64,000 bases of DNA, from assembly GCF_029338315.1 (NCBI RefSeq), contig NZ_CP119794.1:1054001-1118000 (forward strand), read 5' to 3'. Shown here piece by piece: positions 26,871 through 35,468 of this stretch. The translations under genes were made by a program, and so were the position numbers. The notes below the pieces were generated by a model. It worked only from the letters and a program-made list of their open reading frames with translations. It was not told the origin of the DNA and searched no databases. Each line of letters opens with the position of its first letter. Position 1 is the first letter of the stretch. This DNA is from Haloarcula regularis. GTDB taxonomy: Archaea; Halobacteriota; Halobacteria; Halobacteriales; Haloarculaceae.

Positions 26871-27263
26871 TCAGTAGGTCTCGACGTCGAGGCTCGGAAT
26901 CCGGTCGAAGTGAGACCGGTTCCGCGTGAGCACGGGTTCGTTCTCCTGAATCGCGGTGGCAGCGATGATGCAGTCCTCTCGGTCGATGCGCCGCCCCTCG
27001 CTCACGAGCCGGCCACTCAGTTCGCCGGCGTGTTTCATGATGCTGTGGTCGGCAGGAATCACGTATTTCGAATCGAGGACGCGCAACACCGCCTGTTTCT
27101 CGTCGTCCGGCTTCTGTGAGCACTCGATGCCTTCGTAGAGTTCGATCGAGGTTATCGCGGCGATTTTCTCGGGTCGGTTCTCGCGCTCGAGGAGTTCGAG
27201 GGTCGCTGCGGCGTCCTCGTCGCCGTTGATGATGTCGATGAGAAAACTCGTGTCCTCGATCAT
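26871..27263 (-). CDS. vapC: VapC-type PIN-domain toxin
   Basis: 130 residues with the PIN catalytic acids in place: Asp4 (IEDTSFLID), Glu near 42 (IELYEG), Asp near 98 (DREDCIIAATA) and the closing RNRSHF. VapC proteins are Mg-dependent ribonucleases that cut tRNA or rRNA and are held inactive by a VapB partner. The ATG at 27263 overlaps the stop of the upstream antitoxin gene (ATGA). The pair forms a small operon that follows the cobalamin adenosyltransferase gene. Confidence 0.9.
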   Translation of the reverse strand: MIEDTSFLIDIINGDEDAAATLELLERENRPEKIAAITSIELYEGIECSQKPDDEKQAVLRVLDSKYVIPADHSIMKHAGELSGRLVSEGRRIDREDCIIAATAIQENEPVLTRNRSHFDRIPSLDVETY

Positions 27264-27490
27264 TCCAGCTCGTCCCGTACCCGCTCCCGACGCTCGCGAC
27301 TCCGCTCTCGCCCCGCGTCGACGGCGTCCGCGAGGTCGTCAGTCTCGCCCGCCCAGATGCCGGCGACCTCACGCCAGGAGCGTTCGCCGGCGAGTCGCTT
27401 GACGACGGTACTGAAGCTTTCCCCCTCGCGCTTGTGCGCTCGCAGTCGCTCGTAAGCCTCCTCGTCGAGCGAAATCGTCTTCGTCCCCAG
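27260..27490 (-). CDS. vapB: VapB-type antitoxin, apparently with CTG start
   Basis: An open frame directly upstream of vapC reads (M)GTKTISLDEEAYERLRAHKREGESFSTV..., then a basic, charged helical tail ending RVRDELE; 76 residues. The opening matches the archaeal VapB family (DUF217/COG1753), which usually begins M-x-T-K-T-I. No ATG, GTG or TTG lies in frame after the promoter; the codon at the expected place is CTG (27488-27490). A TATA box, TTTATAAC, lies at about 27513-27520, which fits a leaderless start close by. Alternatives are a non-canonical start or a single-base sequence error. Confidence 0.75.
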   Translation of the reverse strand: MGTKTISLDEEAYERLRAHKREGESFSTVVKRLAGERSWREVAGIWAGETDDLADAVDAGRERSRERRERVRDELE

Positions 27491-27491
27491 G

Positions 27492-27520
27492 GTACACAGT
27501 AGTCTGTGTACAGTTATAAA
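27492..27520 (-). promoter_or_regulatory. vapBC promoter with inverted-repeat operator
   Basis: GTACACAG (27492-27499) and CTGTGTAC (27504-27511) form a perfect inverted repeat with a four-base spacer, placed between the TATA box (TTTATAAC on the reverse strand, 27513-27520) and the antitoxin start at 27490. Toxin-antitoxin pairs normally bind such sites to repress themselves, so this is a strong autoregulation candidate. Confidence 0.65.
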
Positions 27521-27561
27521 CGTTCACCGCCGGCCGTGAGGAAGCCACCGGCACGGGGGAC

Positions 27562-28098
27562 TCAGTACGTCGGACTCTCCTCGCGGACCCCCTCGCGCTT
27601 GTTGACCAGGCGCGCGAGCGTGAACAGGGCGTCGGAGAGGCGGTTGAGGTAGACGATGGCCGTCTCGTTGACGCCGGCCTCCTCGGCGGCCAGCGAGACG
27701 GCACGGCGTTCGGCCCGGCGACAGACGGCCCGCGCGTGGTGGAGTTTCGCGCCCGGTTCGGACCCCGAGGGGAGGATGAACGACTCCAGGGGATCCAGTT
27801 CCGCGTCGGCCTCGTCGATGATGGCCTCGATCTCCTCGACGTGGCGCTCGGCGAGTTGCGGGTCACCCTCCTCCGGCGAGGGGTTCGCGAAGTCCGCCTG
27901 GACGATGTGGAGGTGGTTCTGGACGTCCCGGAGGTGGCCGTCGATGTCGTCGTACCCTGTGGGCCGGACGACGCCGACCAGCGCGTTCACCTCGTCGACG
28001 GTCCCGTAGGCCTCGATGCGCCGGGAGTCCTTCGACACCCGGTCCATGGTCCGCAGGTCGGTCTGTCCCTTGTCGCCACGGCCGGTGTAGATCGTCAT
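27562..28098 (-). CDS. Cob(I)alamin adenosyltransferase, PduO type
   Basis: 178 residues with the ATP-binding N-terminus YTGRGDKGQT, the substrate-site segment RIEAYGTVDEVNALVG and a helical end VYLNRLSDALFTLARLVN. The enzyme adenosylates cob(I)alamin to make coenzyme B12. The ATG at 28098 puts MTIYTGRGDKG at the N-terminus as is usual. The vapBC pair follows 71 bases downstream with its own promoter. Confidence 0.92.
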   Translation of the reverse strand: MTIYTGRGDKGQTDLRTMDRVSKDSRRIEAYGTVDEVNALVGVVRPTGYDDIDGHLRDVQNHLHIVQADFANPSPEEGDPQLAERHVEEIEAIIDEADAELDPLESFILPSGSEPGAKLHHARAVCRRAERRAVSLAAEEAGVNETAIVYLNRLSDALFTLARLVNKREGVREESPTY

Positions 28099-28154
28099 GC
28101 TCGTGACTGGGGGTGCCACGGCCTTATAGCCGCGCCCGGTGCCGACGACAGCGG

Positions 28155-28823
28155 TCAGAGCCGCCGGTGGACCTCCGAGAGCACGGTCGGTGGCAGGTCC
28201 AGCGCGGCCAGCAGCGCCTCGCGCCGGTCGGCGTCGCCGTGGCCGGCGACGAAGCCGTTCAGCCGCGCCGCCACCGTCGAGTCGACGAACTCGTCACCGA
28301 GGATGGTCTCGAGCTCGTCCCCGACGACGGGGGTCGACCGGAGCTCGTACTTCTGGTGGTAGTCCTCGGCCAGCGTGAACCCGGAGTACGTCTCGACGGC
28401 CGTCGCGACTGACTTGCCCGTCCGCGCGGCCAGGTCGTCCCGGGTGCGTTCGGCGACCTCCCGCTGGTCGTCGTCGTGGACCAGCACGACCCCGCGGTAC
28501 TGGCGCTTGTGAGCCGCCGAGAACGGGTCGTGGTTGGCCCAGACCACCGAGAGCAGGTCCGCGTAGGTCAGTTCGGCCGGGTCGTACTCGATCTGGACGA
28601 CCTCGGTGTGGTCGCCCAGTGCGTAGTACGTCGGGTCCGGGTCGGTCCCGCCGGCGTAGCCCACCCGCGTGCGGACCACGTCCGGCATCGCCCCGAACCG
28701 GGCGTCGGGGCCCCAGAAACAGCCCATGCCGAACGTCGCGGTCTCGGTCGCGTCCGGCGGGGGCGCCGCGGCGTCGAGCGACGGTGGCGAGCGAGTCCCG
28801 GTACCTGCGTCCGTCCGTTCCAT
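28155..28823 (-). CDS. msrA: Peptide methionine sulfoxide reductase MsrA
   Basis: About 222 residues. The active-site motif GCFWG lies near residue 34, with YAGG, GDHTEVVQIEYDP and YHQKYE as further family signatures. MsrA repairs methionine-S-sulfoxide in proteins, with the Cys of GCFWG as the attacking residue. The first ~25 residues are a variable, Pro-rich extension. ATG 28823 is used; it diverges from a small zinc protein 91 bases away. Confidence 0.93.
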   Translation of the reverse strand: MERTDAGTGTRSPPSLDAAAPPPDATETATFGMGCFWGPDARFGAMPDVVRTRVGYAGGTDPDPTYYALGDHTEVVQIEYDPAELTYADLLSVVWANHDPFSAAHKRQYRGVVLVHDDDQREVAERTRDDLAARTGKSVATAVETYSGFTLAEDYHQKYELRSTPVVGDELETILGDEFVDSTVAARLNGFVAGHGDADRREALLAALDLPPTVLSEVHRRL

Positions 28824-28914
28824 AGCAGCTCCAGGTGCCGCCAGGGCTTGCCTCCTTCGCCCCGGGGGGGCGGGAACCGGGAGTTTCAACTAGTCGGCCC
28901 CGCAACCTCGCCAC

Positions 28915-29085
28915 ATGAGCCTGGAACTCGAGCACTACTGCCCCATCTGCGAGGAGTACCGCGACTTCTGGAAGGTCGCCAGTACGACGATGCACCTCGG
29001 CACGAAAATCAAGTGGCACTGTCCCGAGTGCGACTACGGGTTCGTCCGCATCGACAACGAGGTCGATACCAGCCAGGTTGCATAG
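28915..29085 (+). CDS. Small zinc beta-ribbon protein, 56 residues
   Basis: A compact protein with CPIC near residue 9 and CPEC near residue 37, the spacing of a single zinc ribbon, between aromatic residues (EYRDFW, KWHC, YGF). It matches the many haloarchaeal one-domain zinc ribbons of unknown role. ATG 28915 begins MSLELEHYCPIC. It stands alone between msrA and the next small gene. Confidence 0.7.
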   Translation: MSLELEHYCPICEEYRDFWKVASTTMHLGTKIKWHCPECDYGFVRIDNEVDTSQVA

Positions 29086-29153
29086 GGCTCGGTATCGGTA
29101 CGGAGTGTACATAGCAACCGTTTTACACTAGCGGCGACGTCTCCCGAACGAGC

Positions 29154-29357
29154 ATGAGTGTCGACCCCCGGAGTGTCCCCGAGGCGTACACGTCTGCCCG
29201 ACGGTCCGACCTCGGCCTCTCGATGCGCGTCGTCGAATACAGCGACCGCGCGGACCGCTGTACGGTCTTTCCGCCCGGCCTCTCGGGCGACGCCCGCATG
29301 TCGACGTGGCTCTCGGCAGACCGGTCGGCGTTCGTCCCTCTCTCGGAGATGGAATAG
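29154..29357 (+). CDS. Small conserved haloarchaeal protein (DUF7511-like)
   Basis: 67 residues; the second half, RVVEYSDRADRCTVFPP...RMSTWLSADRSAFV, resembles a short haloarchaeal family that I recall as DUF7511, function unknown. A TATA-like TTTTACACT (29121-29129) lies about 25-30 bases before the ATG, so a leaderless transcript is likely. The name is from memory and should be checked. Confidence 0.6.
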   Translation: MSVDPRSVPEAYTSARRSDLGLSMRVVEYSDRADRCTVFPPGLSGDARMSTWLSADRSAFVPLSEME

Positions 29358-29395
29358 CAGAGCGTTTTTACAGTTGTGAGCCCGACCGCATTCTA

Positions 29396-29764
29396 ATGAG
29401 TATCGAGGTGTTGCTGGTCGACGAGGACCCGGACGTCCTCGACATCGTGGCCACGTTCCTCGAGCGGGAGGACGGCCTGTCGGTCACCACCCAGCGTGAC
29501 CCGGCGACGGCCCTCGAAGAGGCGCGGAGCGGCGCGTACGACGCCATCGTCAGCGACTACACGATGCCCGGGATGGACGGCTTAGAGCTGTGCCGGGCCG
29601 TCCGCGACGAGGACGGCTCGACGCCGTTTTTCCTCTTCAGCGCCCGCGAACCCGAAGACGTGGAACCGGACGCCACGGCGGCCGGCGTTACGAAGTTCGT
29701 CCAGAAGGGGACCGGGACGGAGCAGTACAGCACCCTCGCCGCCCACATCAGGGACGCGGTCTAG
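29396..29764 (+). CDS. Stand-alone response-regulator receiver domain
   Basis: 122 residues forming one receiver domain: VDEDPD near the start (acidic pocket), the phosphorylated Asp in SDYTMPGMDG near residue 52, FFLFSAR (Thr/Ser switch) and FVQKG (conserved Lys). There is no output domain, so it probably passes phosphoryl groups or binds another protein, as in many haloarchaeal systems. ATG 29396 follows a TTTTTACAG TATA-like stretch. It converges on the large histidine kinase, the stops overlapping in CTAG (29761-29764), and may be its partner. Confidence 0.88.
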   Translation: MSIEVLLVDEDPDVLDIVATFLEREDGLSVTTQRDPATALEEARSGAYDAIVSDYTMPGMDGLELCRAVRDEDGSTPFFLFSAREPEDVEPDATAAGVTKFVQKGTGTEQYSTLAAHIRDAV

Positions 29765-32700
29765 GTGTCAGTCCGGGGGAGCGTCAGCGTGATCGCCGCA
29801 CCGCCCGCGGCAGACTCCTCGAAGTCGACCGTCCCGCCGTAGGACTCGGTCACCCAGACGACGAGCCACAGTCCCAGCCCGCTCCCGTGGCTCAGCTGGG
29901 TGATGGGTTCGCGACCGGTCACCACGGCGAGCTCGTGCTCGGGGAGCCCCGGCCCGTCGTCGGCGACAGTGACCGACACCGTCTCGGGCGAGACGTCGAC
30001 GTCGACCTCCACCGTCGGTGACTCGCCGGCGTGGGTCTTCGCGTTCTCGACCAGCTCGTCGAGAATCCGGCGGAAACGGCCGTCGGCGGCCGCCGCGGCC
30101 GTCTCCGGGACGTCGGTGACGATGTCGCCGTCGAACTCGCGACGGCTGGTGTCGATCAGGTCTTCGACGACCGTCGGCACGTCGACCGGTTTCCGGCCGG
30201 CCTCCTCGCGGCGGGCCGACTGCTCTATCTGGCGGGCCCGGTCGCTGAGTTCGGCCACCTCGCTTGCCTTCCGCTGGAGGCGCTCGAGCAGTTCCAGGTG
30301 GCGCTCGTCGTCGATCCGCGACTGCAGCTCGTCGGCCAGGCCCAGCACGACGGTCAGGTCGTTGCGGAGGTTGTGCCGCAGGACCCGGTTGAGCACCTGC
30401 AGGCGCCGCTCGCGGTCACGCTGTTCGGTGATGTCGGAGTAGATGCCGAAGCTCCAGACCTGCTCGCCGTCGCGGCTGTAGGGCACCCCCCGGTAGAGGA
30501 AGTCCCGGATGCCATCCTCGGTCTGTCGGCGGACCTCGGTCTTGACCGTCTCGCCCCTGGCCGCCTTCGCGTCGAGGCGGGCCGCCTCGGCCCGAGCCTC
30601 CTCGGTCAGCGGGAGCACGAAGTCGTTCAGCGGCTCCTCGACGACGTCGTCGGCCTCGAAGCCAAACACCTCGGTGAACGCGGCGTTGACCGACTTGACG
30701 ACGGGCTCGCCGTTGCCGATCTCCGTCTCGACGACCGCGTCCGGGAGGTTATCAAAGAGGTACGAGAAGCGGTCCCGCTCGTCCTCGAGCTCCGCCTGGG
30801 CCTCCCGGAGGTCGGTCAGGTCCCGCACCACACCGACGGTCCCGCGGAAGACGTCGTCGTCGAGGACGGAGATCTCCACCTCCGCCGGTCGCTCGGTTCC
30901 CTCGGCGGTCTCGAGAGTCGTCTCCACCTGGAACGTCTCGTCGGTCTCCGAGGCCCGCAGCGCCGCGACCTGGTCCTCGAAGACCGTCAGCGACTCGGTG
31001 TCGAGGACGGCCTCGGGGTGCTCGTCTATCAGCGCCTCGCGCTCGAACCCGAGCCACGTCGCGAGCGGGTCGGTCACGAGCTGGAACCGGCCCTCGTCGT
31101 CGAGGACGTAGACCATGTCACGGACGTTCTCCACGACCGTCTCGTACTCCAGCAGGTGCTGTTCTCGCTCGACGCGGTCGAGCGCGGCGGCCGCGTTCGA
31201 GGCGAGGATCTCGGCGACCGAGACGTCCGCGTCGTCGAACGCCCCCGGTTCGGGCGAGGCGATGCTGACGACGCCGTGGTCGTCGAGGGGGATGTACATC
31301 GCGGCGCTGGCGTGCTCGTTGTCGTAGTCATCGTCGAGGGCCGCGAAGTCGTCGACGCGGATCGTCTCGCCGCGCTGGAACGCCTCACCGGGGAACGCCT
31401 CGTCGTCCTCGTAGACGGACCGCGGCGGGAGGTCGGTCGTCGCCGCCGTCGGGACGAGCGTCCCCGCCTCGGGGTCGTGCAGGCGGACGAGCGCCAGATC
31501 GAAGCCCAGTTGCTCGCTCGCTGCCTCGATGACCGTCTCCGCGACGGCCTCGGACGAGCGCGCGTCCATCAGCGACCGCGAGGTATCGAGCAGACCGGAC
31601 AGCTTCCGGTCGTGTTCCTTGTGGTCGGTGATGTCGTGGAAGTACACCGAGAGCCCGCCCTCGGAGGGGTAGGCACTCACCCGGAACCACCGGTCGACGG
31701 GCGGGTAGTACTCCTCGAAGGAGACCATCTCCTGGGTGTCCATCGCGTGGTGGTACGCGTCGTGGAACTGCGACCCGACGGCGTCGGGGAACATCGACCA
31801 GAGGTTCTCGCCGAGCACCTCGTCGGCCTCCCGACCCAGGACGTCCTCGGCCCGGGCGTTCCAGTAGGTTATCTCCCAGGTATCGTCGACGGCGAAGAAG
31901 GCGTCGCCGATGCGCTCGAGGATCTGCTCGATGCGCCGGTGGGCCTCGCGCAGTTCCAGTTCGCGCTCCTTCCGTTCGGTGATGTCGCGGATGATGCCCG
32001 CGGTGCCCTCGAACCACTCGCCGTCGTCGTCCCACAGCAGTGTCATGTGGTCCTCGGCGGGGAAGGAGGTGCCGTCCGCGCACTGTATCTCCAGGTCGAA
32101 CGTCTCCTCGTCTTCGCGGTCCCCGAAGATCATCTCCCGGACGATGGACTCGGCGCGGTCGACCACCTCGTCGGACTTGATGGCGCTCGTGTGCGAGCCC
32201 AGCAGCGCGGACGCCTCGTAGCCGGTGAGGTCGGTCATCGCGTCGTTGACCAGTTCGAAGTGGCCCGTCTCGTCGAGGGCGTAGACGCCGTCGTCGACGG
32301 CCTCGATGACGTCCTCGTAGCGTTCGAGGTCGGCCTCGCGCTTGCGCCGCTCGAGTTCGCGGCTCACCCACTGAGCCAGCAGTTCGATGTACGTCTTCTC
32401 GGCGTCGGTAAAGGGCTCGTCGCGGGGCTCCTCGTCGGCAAAGCAGAGCGTCCCGTACAGCTCCCCGTCGACGACCACCTTGCCGCCCAGGTAACAGGCG
32501 ATCCCGGACACCTGGTAGGCCATGTCGTCTTCCCAGCCCTCCGCGGCGGCGTCCCGGACGCCGTAGAGATCCCGGTCGTCGACGATGCGGCGGCAGTACG
32601 TGTTCGCCAGGTCCGTCTCGACGCCCGACTGGACGACGTCGTGGTCGCCGACGACCGTCACCACCTCGTAGTCGGTCCCCTCGATGCGACTCAGGTAGCC

Positions 32701-33957
32701 AAGCGAGAGGCCGAGGCGGTCTGCCCCCAGTTCGAGGACCCGTTCGACGGTCGCCTCCTCGGAGCGCGCGTCGGCCGCGGCCAGTTCCGTCAACCGCTGG
32801 AGCGACTCGTTGTTCTGCTCGAGCTCCAGCTCGCGTTCTTTCTGGTCGGTGATGTCCGTCGCGATGGCGACCAGCCGCGGCCCGGCCGCCTCAGTGGTCT
32901 CGACGACGCCGCTTGTGTGTATCCACCGCGTCTCGCCGTCGACGAGCGCCCGGAACTCGGCCTCGAACGGGGCCTCGTCCGCCAGCGCCTGCTCGAAGGC
33001 CGCCTCGAGCGACGAGCGGTCCGCCGGGTGGAGGTACTCGTGGAAGGCCTCGACGGTGCCCTCGAAGTCCTCGAGCGTCGTGTCGAACAGGTCGGCCGTC
33101 GCCTCGTCCCAGACGACCTCGCCGGTCTCGACCCGCCACTCGTAGACGCCGGTCTCCGTGCCTTCCAGCGCGAGATCGAGTCGCCGGTTGGTCTCCTCGA
33201 GTTCCCGTTCGCGCCGTTTCCGCTCGGAGATGTCCCGGACGATGCCGGTACAGTACCACTCGCCGCCGATCTCGAAGTCGCCAAAGGAGATAGAGACGGT
33301 CAGTCGCTCCCCGTCGGCGGTGAGCAACGGGAACTCCAGGCCCGACCAGTCGACCGACTGCTCGCCGGTCCGGAGGTAGCGGGTGACCCCGTCGAGGTGC
33401 TGCTGGCGGAAGTCCGCCGGCATCAGCGAGGTGAAGTCGGCTCCCACCAGGTCGCCGGGGTCGTGGCCCGTCAGGGCCGCGAGGTGGTCGTTGACGTAGA
33501 CGATGCGGCTCTCGGCGTCGATGGTCACGATGGCGTCGGAGATGCTTCCCGCGAGCGCGTCGAACGACGGCGGGAGGTCGACCGCCACGTTCGACTGGCG
33601 GGCCGGTCCCTCGCCGTCGACCAGATCCGCCAGGCGCGCCTCGAGCGACACCTCGCTGCGCGGGACGTACTCGGTGACGCCCAGCTGGGTCGCCCGTGCG
33701 GCGACCTCGCCGTCCGGGGCGTCGGTACAGAGGACGACCGGCAGGTCGGCGTCGCGTTCGCGTATCGATTCGAGGACGTCGAGGCCAGTGTCGGGCCCGT
33801 CGAGGGTCTGGTCGCAGACGACTGCGTCGGGGTCTGTCTCGGAGAGCACGGCGAGCGCCTCGTCGCGCGTCGTCGCCGTCCGCACCGTCGCCCCACCCGT
33901 CTGGAGAGACCCATCGCCGTCGGCACGCACGTACAGCAGGAGTGGCGACCCGGTCAT
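29761..33957 (-). CDS. Very large sensor histidine kinase (receiver, six or so PAS, two GAF)
   Basis: 1398 residues without membrane segments. Rough order: receiver-like domain (1-120, Asp in VVCDQT), PAS (145-255), PAS (260-385), GAF (390-535), PAS (545-665), PAS (665-785), GAF (790-930), PAS (935-1055), PAS (1060-1185), then the kinase. The dimerisation/phospho-acceptor helix reads NRVLRHNLRNDL (His) and the ATPase has NAKTHAG, DDGPGLP and GSGLGLWLV. Each PAS is followed by the typical ISERKRRE or DITDHKE linker. It is a cytoplasmic multi-signal kinase, perhaps for light, redox or energy state. It converges on the receiver gene. Confidence 0.92.
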   Translation of the reverse strand: MTGSPLLLYVRADGDGSLQTGGATVRTATTRDEALAVLSETDPDAVVCDQTLDGPDTGLDVLESIRERDADLPVVLCTDAPDGEVAARATQLGVTEYVPRSEVSLEARLADLVDGEGPARQSNVAVDLPPSFDALAGSISDAIVTIDAESRIVYVNDHLAALTGHDPGDLVGADFTSLMPADFRQQHLDGVTRYLRTGEQSVDWSGLEFPLLTADGERLTVSISFGDFEIGGEWYCTGIVRDISERKRRERELEETNRRLDLALEGTETGVYEWRVETGEVVWDEATADLFDTTLEDFEGTVEAFHEYLHPADRSSLEAAFEQALADEAPFEAEFRALVDGETRWIHTSGVVETTEAAGPRLVAIATDITDQKERELELEQNNESLQRLTELAAADARSEEATVERVLELGADRLGLSLGYLSRIEGTDYEVVTVVGDHDVVQSGVETDLANTYCRRIVDDRDLYGVRDAAAEGWEDDMAYQVSGIACYLGGKVVVDGELYGTLCFADEEPRDEPFTDAEKTYIELLAQWVSRELERRKREADLERYEDVIEAVDDGVYALDETGHFELVNDAMTDLTGYEASALLGSHTSAIKSDEVVDRAESIVREMIFGDREDEETFDLEIQCADGTSFPAEDHMTLLWDDDGEWFEGTAGIIRDITERKERELELREAHRRIEQILERIGDAFFAVDDTWEITYWNARAEDVLGREADEVLGENLWSMFPDAVGSQFHDAYHHAMDTQEMVSFEEYYPPVDRWFRVSAYPSEGGLSVYFHDITDHKEHDRKLSGLLDTSRSLMDARSSEAVAETVIEAASEQLGFDLALVRLHDPEAGTLVPTAATTDLPPRSVYEDDEAFPGEAFQRGETIRVDDFAALDDDYDNEHASAAMYIPLDDHGVVSIASPEPGAFDDADVSVAEILASNAAAALDRVEREQHLLEYETVVENVRDMVYVLDDEGRFQLVTDPLATWLGFEREALIDEHPEAVLDTESLTVFEDQVAALRASETDETFQVETTLETAEGTERPAEVEISVLDDDVFRGTVGVVRDLTDLREAQAELEDERDRFSYLFDNLPDAVVETEIGNGEPVVKSVNAAFTEVFGFEADDVVEEPLNDFVLPLTEEARAEAARLDAKAARGETVKTEVRRQTEDGIRDFLYRGVPYSRDGEQVWSFGIYSDITEQRDRERRLQVLNRVLRHNLRNDLTVVLGLADELQSRIDDERHLELLERLQRKASEVAELSDRARQIEQSARREEAGRKPVDVPTVVEDLIDTSRREFDGDIVTDVPETAAAAADGRFRRILDELVENAKTHAGESPTVEVDVDVSPETVSVTVADDGPGLPEHELAVVTGREPITQLSHGSGLGLWLVVWVTESYGGTVDFEESAAGGAAITLTLPRTDT

Positions 33958-34010
33958 TCGTTCCTGCTAGCCCTGCACGCTAGGCGAGTATATATGGAAC
34001 GGTGCGGCTA

Positions 34011-35468
34011 TCAGTTGTCGAAATCGGACAGGTCGAGGCCCTGCCAGCACAGCTGTGGGTCCCTGGCGGCTCCCACCTGGTCGATGCGACGGGCGGCCGA
34101 CCGGGTCGGCGCGTCGGCGAGGGTGCCGTCGGCCTCGCCCGCGACGGCCTCGAACGCCGCCGCGAGGTGATCGAGCGACCGCTTGCTCTCGGATTCGGTC
34201 GGTTCCGCCATCAGGGCCTCGTCGACGATCTCGGGCCACTTCGTCGTCGGCGGGTGGACACCGTGGTCGAGCATCCCCTTGGCGACGTCGGCGGCGTCCT
34301 GGTCGCCCGCGCTGGCGACGAACTCGTGGTGGAACGGACCGAACGGGACGTCGTAGGGAATCCGCTCGGCGAGGTAGTTGGCGTTCAACACCGCCGTGGC
34401 GCTGGTGTCTCTGAGCCCCGCGTCGCCCAGGCGAGCGATGTAGGCAAACGCCTTCACCAGCACCGGCCAGTTGCCGTAGTAGCCGTGGACCTTGCCGATG
34501 GAGTGGGCGGGGTCGTAGTACTCGAAGCCGGTGTTGCCGGCGCCCGCCTCGCCCTCGGCACCGGTCTCCTTGCGGACGTGTGGTCGGGGCAAGAACGGGG
34601 CGAGGTCCTCGGTGACGCCGACGGGGCCCGCCCCCGGCCCGCCGCCCCCGTGGGGCGTCGCGAACGTCTTGTGGACGTTGTAGTGCATCACGTCGAAGCC
34701 CATGTCGCCGGGGCGTGCCCGGCCCAGGAGAGCGTTGAGGTTCGCCCCGTCGTAGTAGAGCAGGCCGCCGGCGTCGTGGACCACGTCGGCGATGGCTTCG
34801 ATGTCACGCTCGAACAGCCCCAGCGTGTTCGGGTTCGTGAGCATCAGCGCGGCGGTGTCGTCGTCGACGGCGGCCTCGAGCGCGTCGACGTCCACCCGGC
34901 CGTCGTCGTCGCTGGGGAGTTCGACCACGTCGTACCCGGCCATCGCCGCCGTCGCGAAGTTCGTCCCGTGGGCCGAGTCGGGGATGACCACCGACGAGCG
35001 GTCCTCGCCGTTGTGGTCGTGGTAGGCCTTGGCGACCTGTATGCCGGTGAACTCGCCGGCCGCACCCGCGGGCGGCTGGAGCGTGACGGCGTCCATCCCG
35101 CCGATGCGCGCGAGGTAGTCCTGCAGGCGGTGACACAGTTCGAGCGTCCCCTGGACGGTCCGGGCCGGCCGGTCCGGGTGGACCGCCGCCTTCGGGTGGG
35201 CCGCGACGTCCTCGGTGAACGACGGGTTGTACTTCATCGTACAGGATCCGAGCGGGATGGGACCGCTCTCGACCCCGTAGTTCATCTGAGCGAGACGCGT
35301 GTAGTGGCGCGCGAGTTCCGGTTCCGAGAGGTCGGGCAACGCCAGCGAGTCCCGCGTCAGGTCGTCGGGCAGCGGGCCGTCCTCGACGGCGACCTCGCGG
35401 GTCGACTTCTCGGCCAGCAGCGGCTCGTACCGGTCCGCGTCCGTCCAGCGGGCCTGGTCGTACTCCAT
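34011..35468 (-). CDS. gcvPB: Glycine dehydrogenase (decarboxylating) subunit 2
   Basis: 485 residues; the PLP-binding Lys lies in NVHKTFATPHGGGGPG, and the N-terminus carries SCTMKYNP, both typical of the P-protein beta subunit. With GcvPA it decarboxylates glycine and loads the aminomethyl group on the lipoyl arm of GcvH. It is the last gene of the gcvT-H-PA-PB operon, and its ATG shares its A with the gcvPA stop. Confidence 0.95.
   Translation of the reverse strand: MEYDQARWTDADRYEPLLAEKSTREVAVEDGPLPDDLTRDSLALPDLSEPELARHYTRLAQMNYGVESGPIPLGSCTMKYNPSFTEDVAAHPKAAVHPDRPARTVQGTLELCHRLQDYLARIGGMDAVTLQPPAGAAGEFTGIQVAKAYHDHNGEDRSSVVIPDSAHGTNFATAAMAGYDVVELPSDDDGRVDVDALEAAVDDDTAALMLTNPNTLGLFERDIEAIADVVHDAGGLLYYDGANLNALLGRARPGDMGFDVMHYNVHKTFATPHGGGGPGAGPVGVTEDLAPFLPRPHVRKETGAEGEAGAGNTGFEYYDPAHSIGKVHGYYGNWPVLVKAFAYIARLGDAGLRDTSATAVLNANYLAERIPYDVPFGPFHHEFVASAGDQDAADVAKGMLDHGVHPPTTKWPEIVDEALMAEPTESESKRSLDHLAAAFEAVAGEADGTLADAPTRSAARRIDQVGAARDPQLCWQGLDLSDFDN

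Noticed and set aside
30031..34170. A 1379-residue open frame antisense to the large histidine kinase
   Set aside because: It mirrors the kinase frame in very GC-rich DNA, where stops are rare on the opposite strand. Its protein has no recognisable domain, while the reverse strand shows PAS, GAF and kinase motifs.
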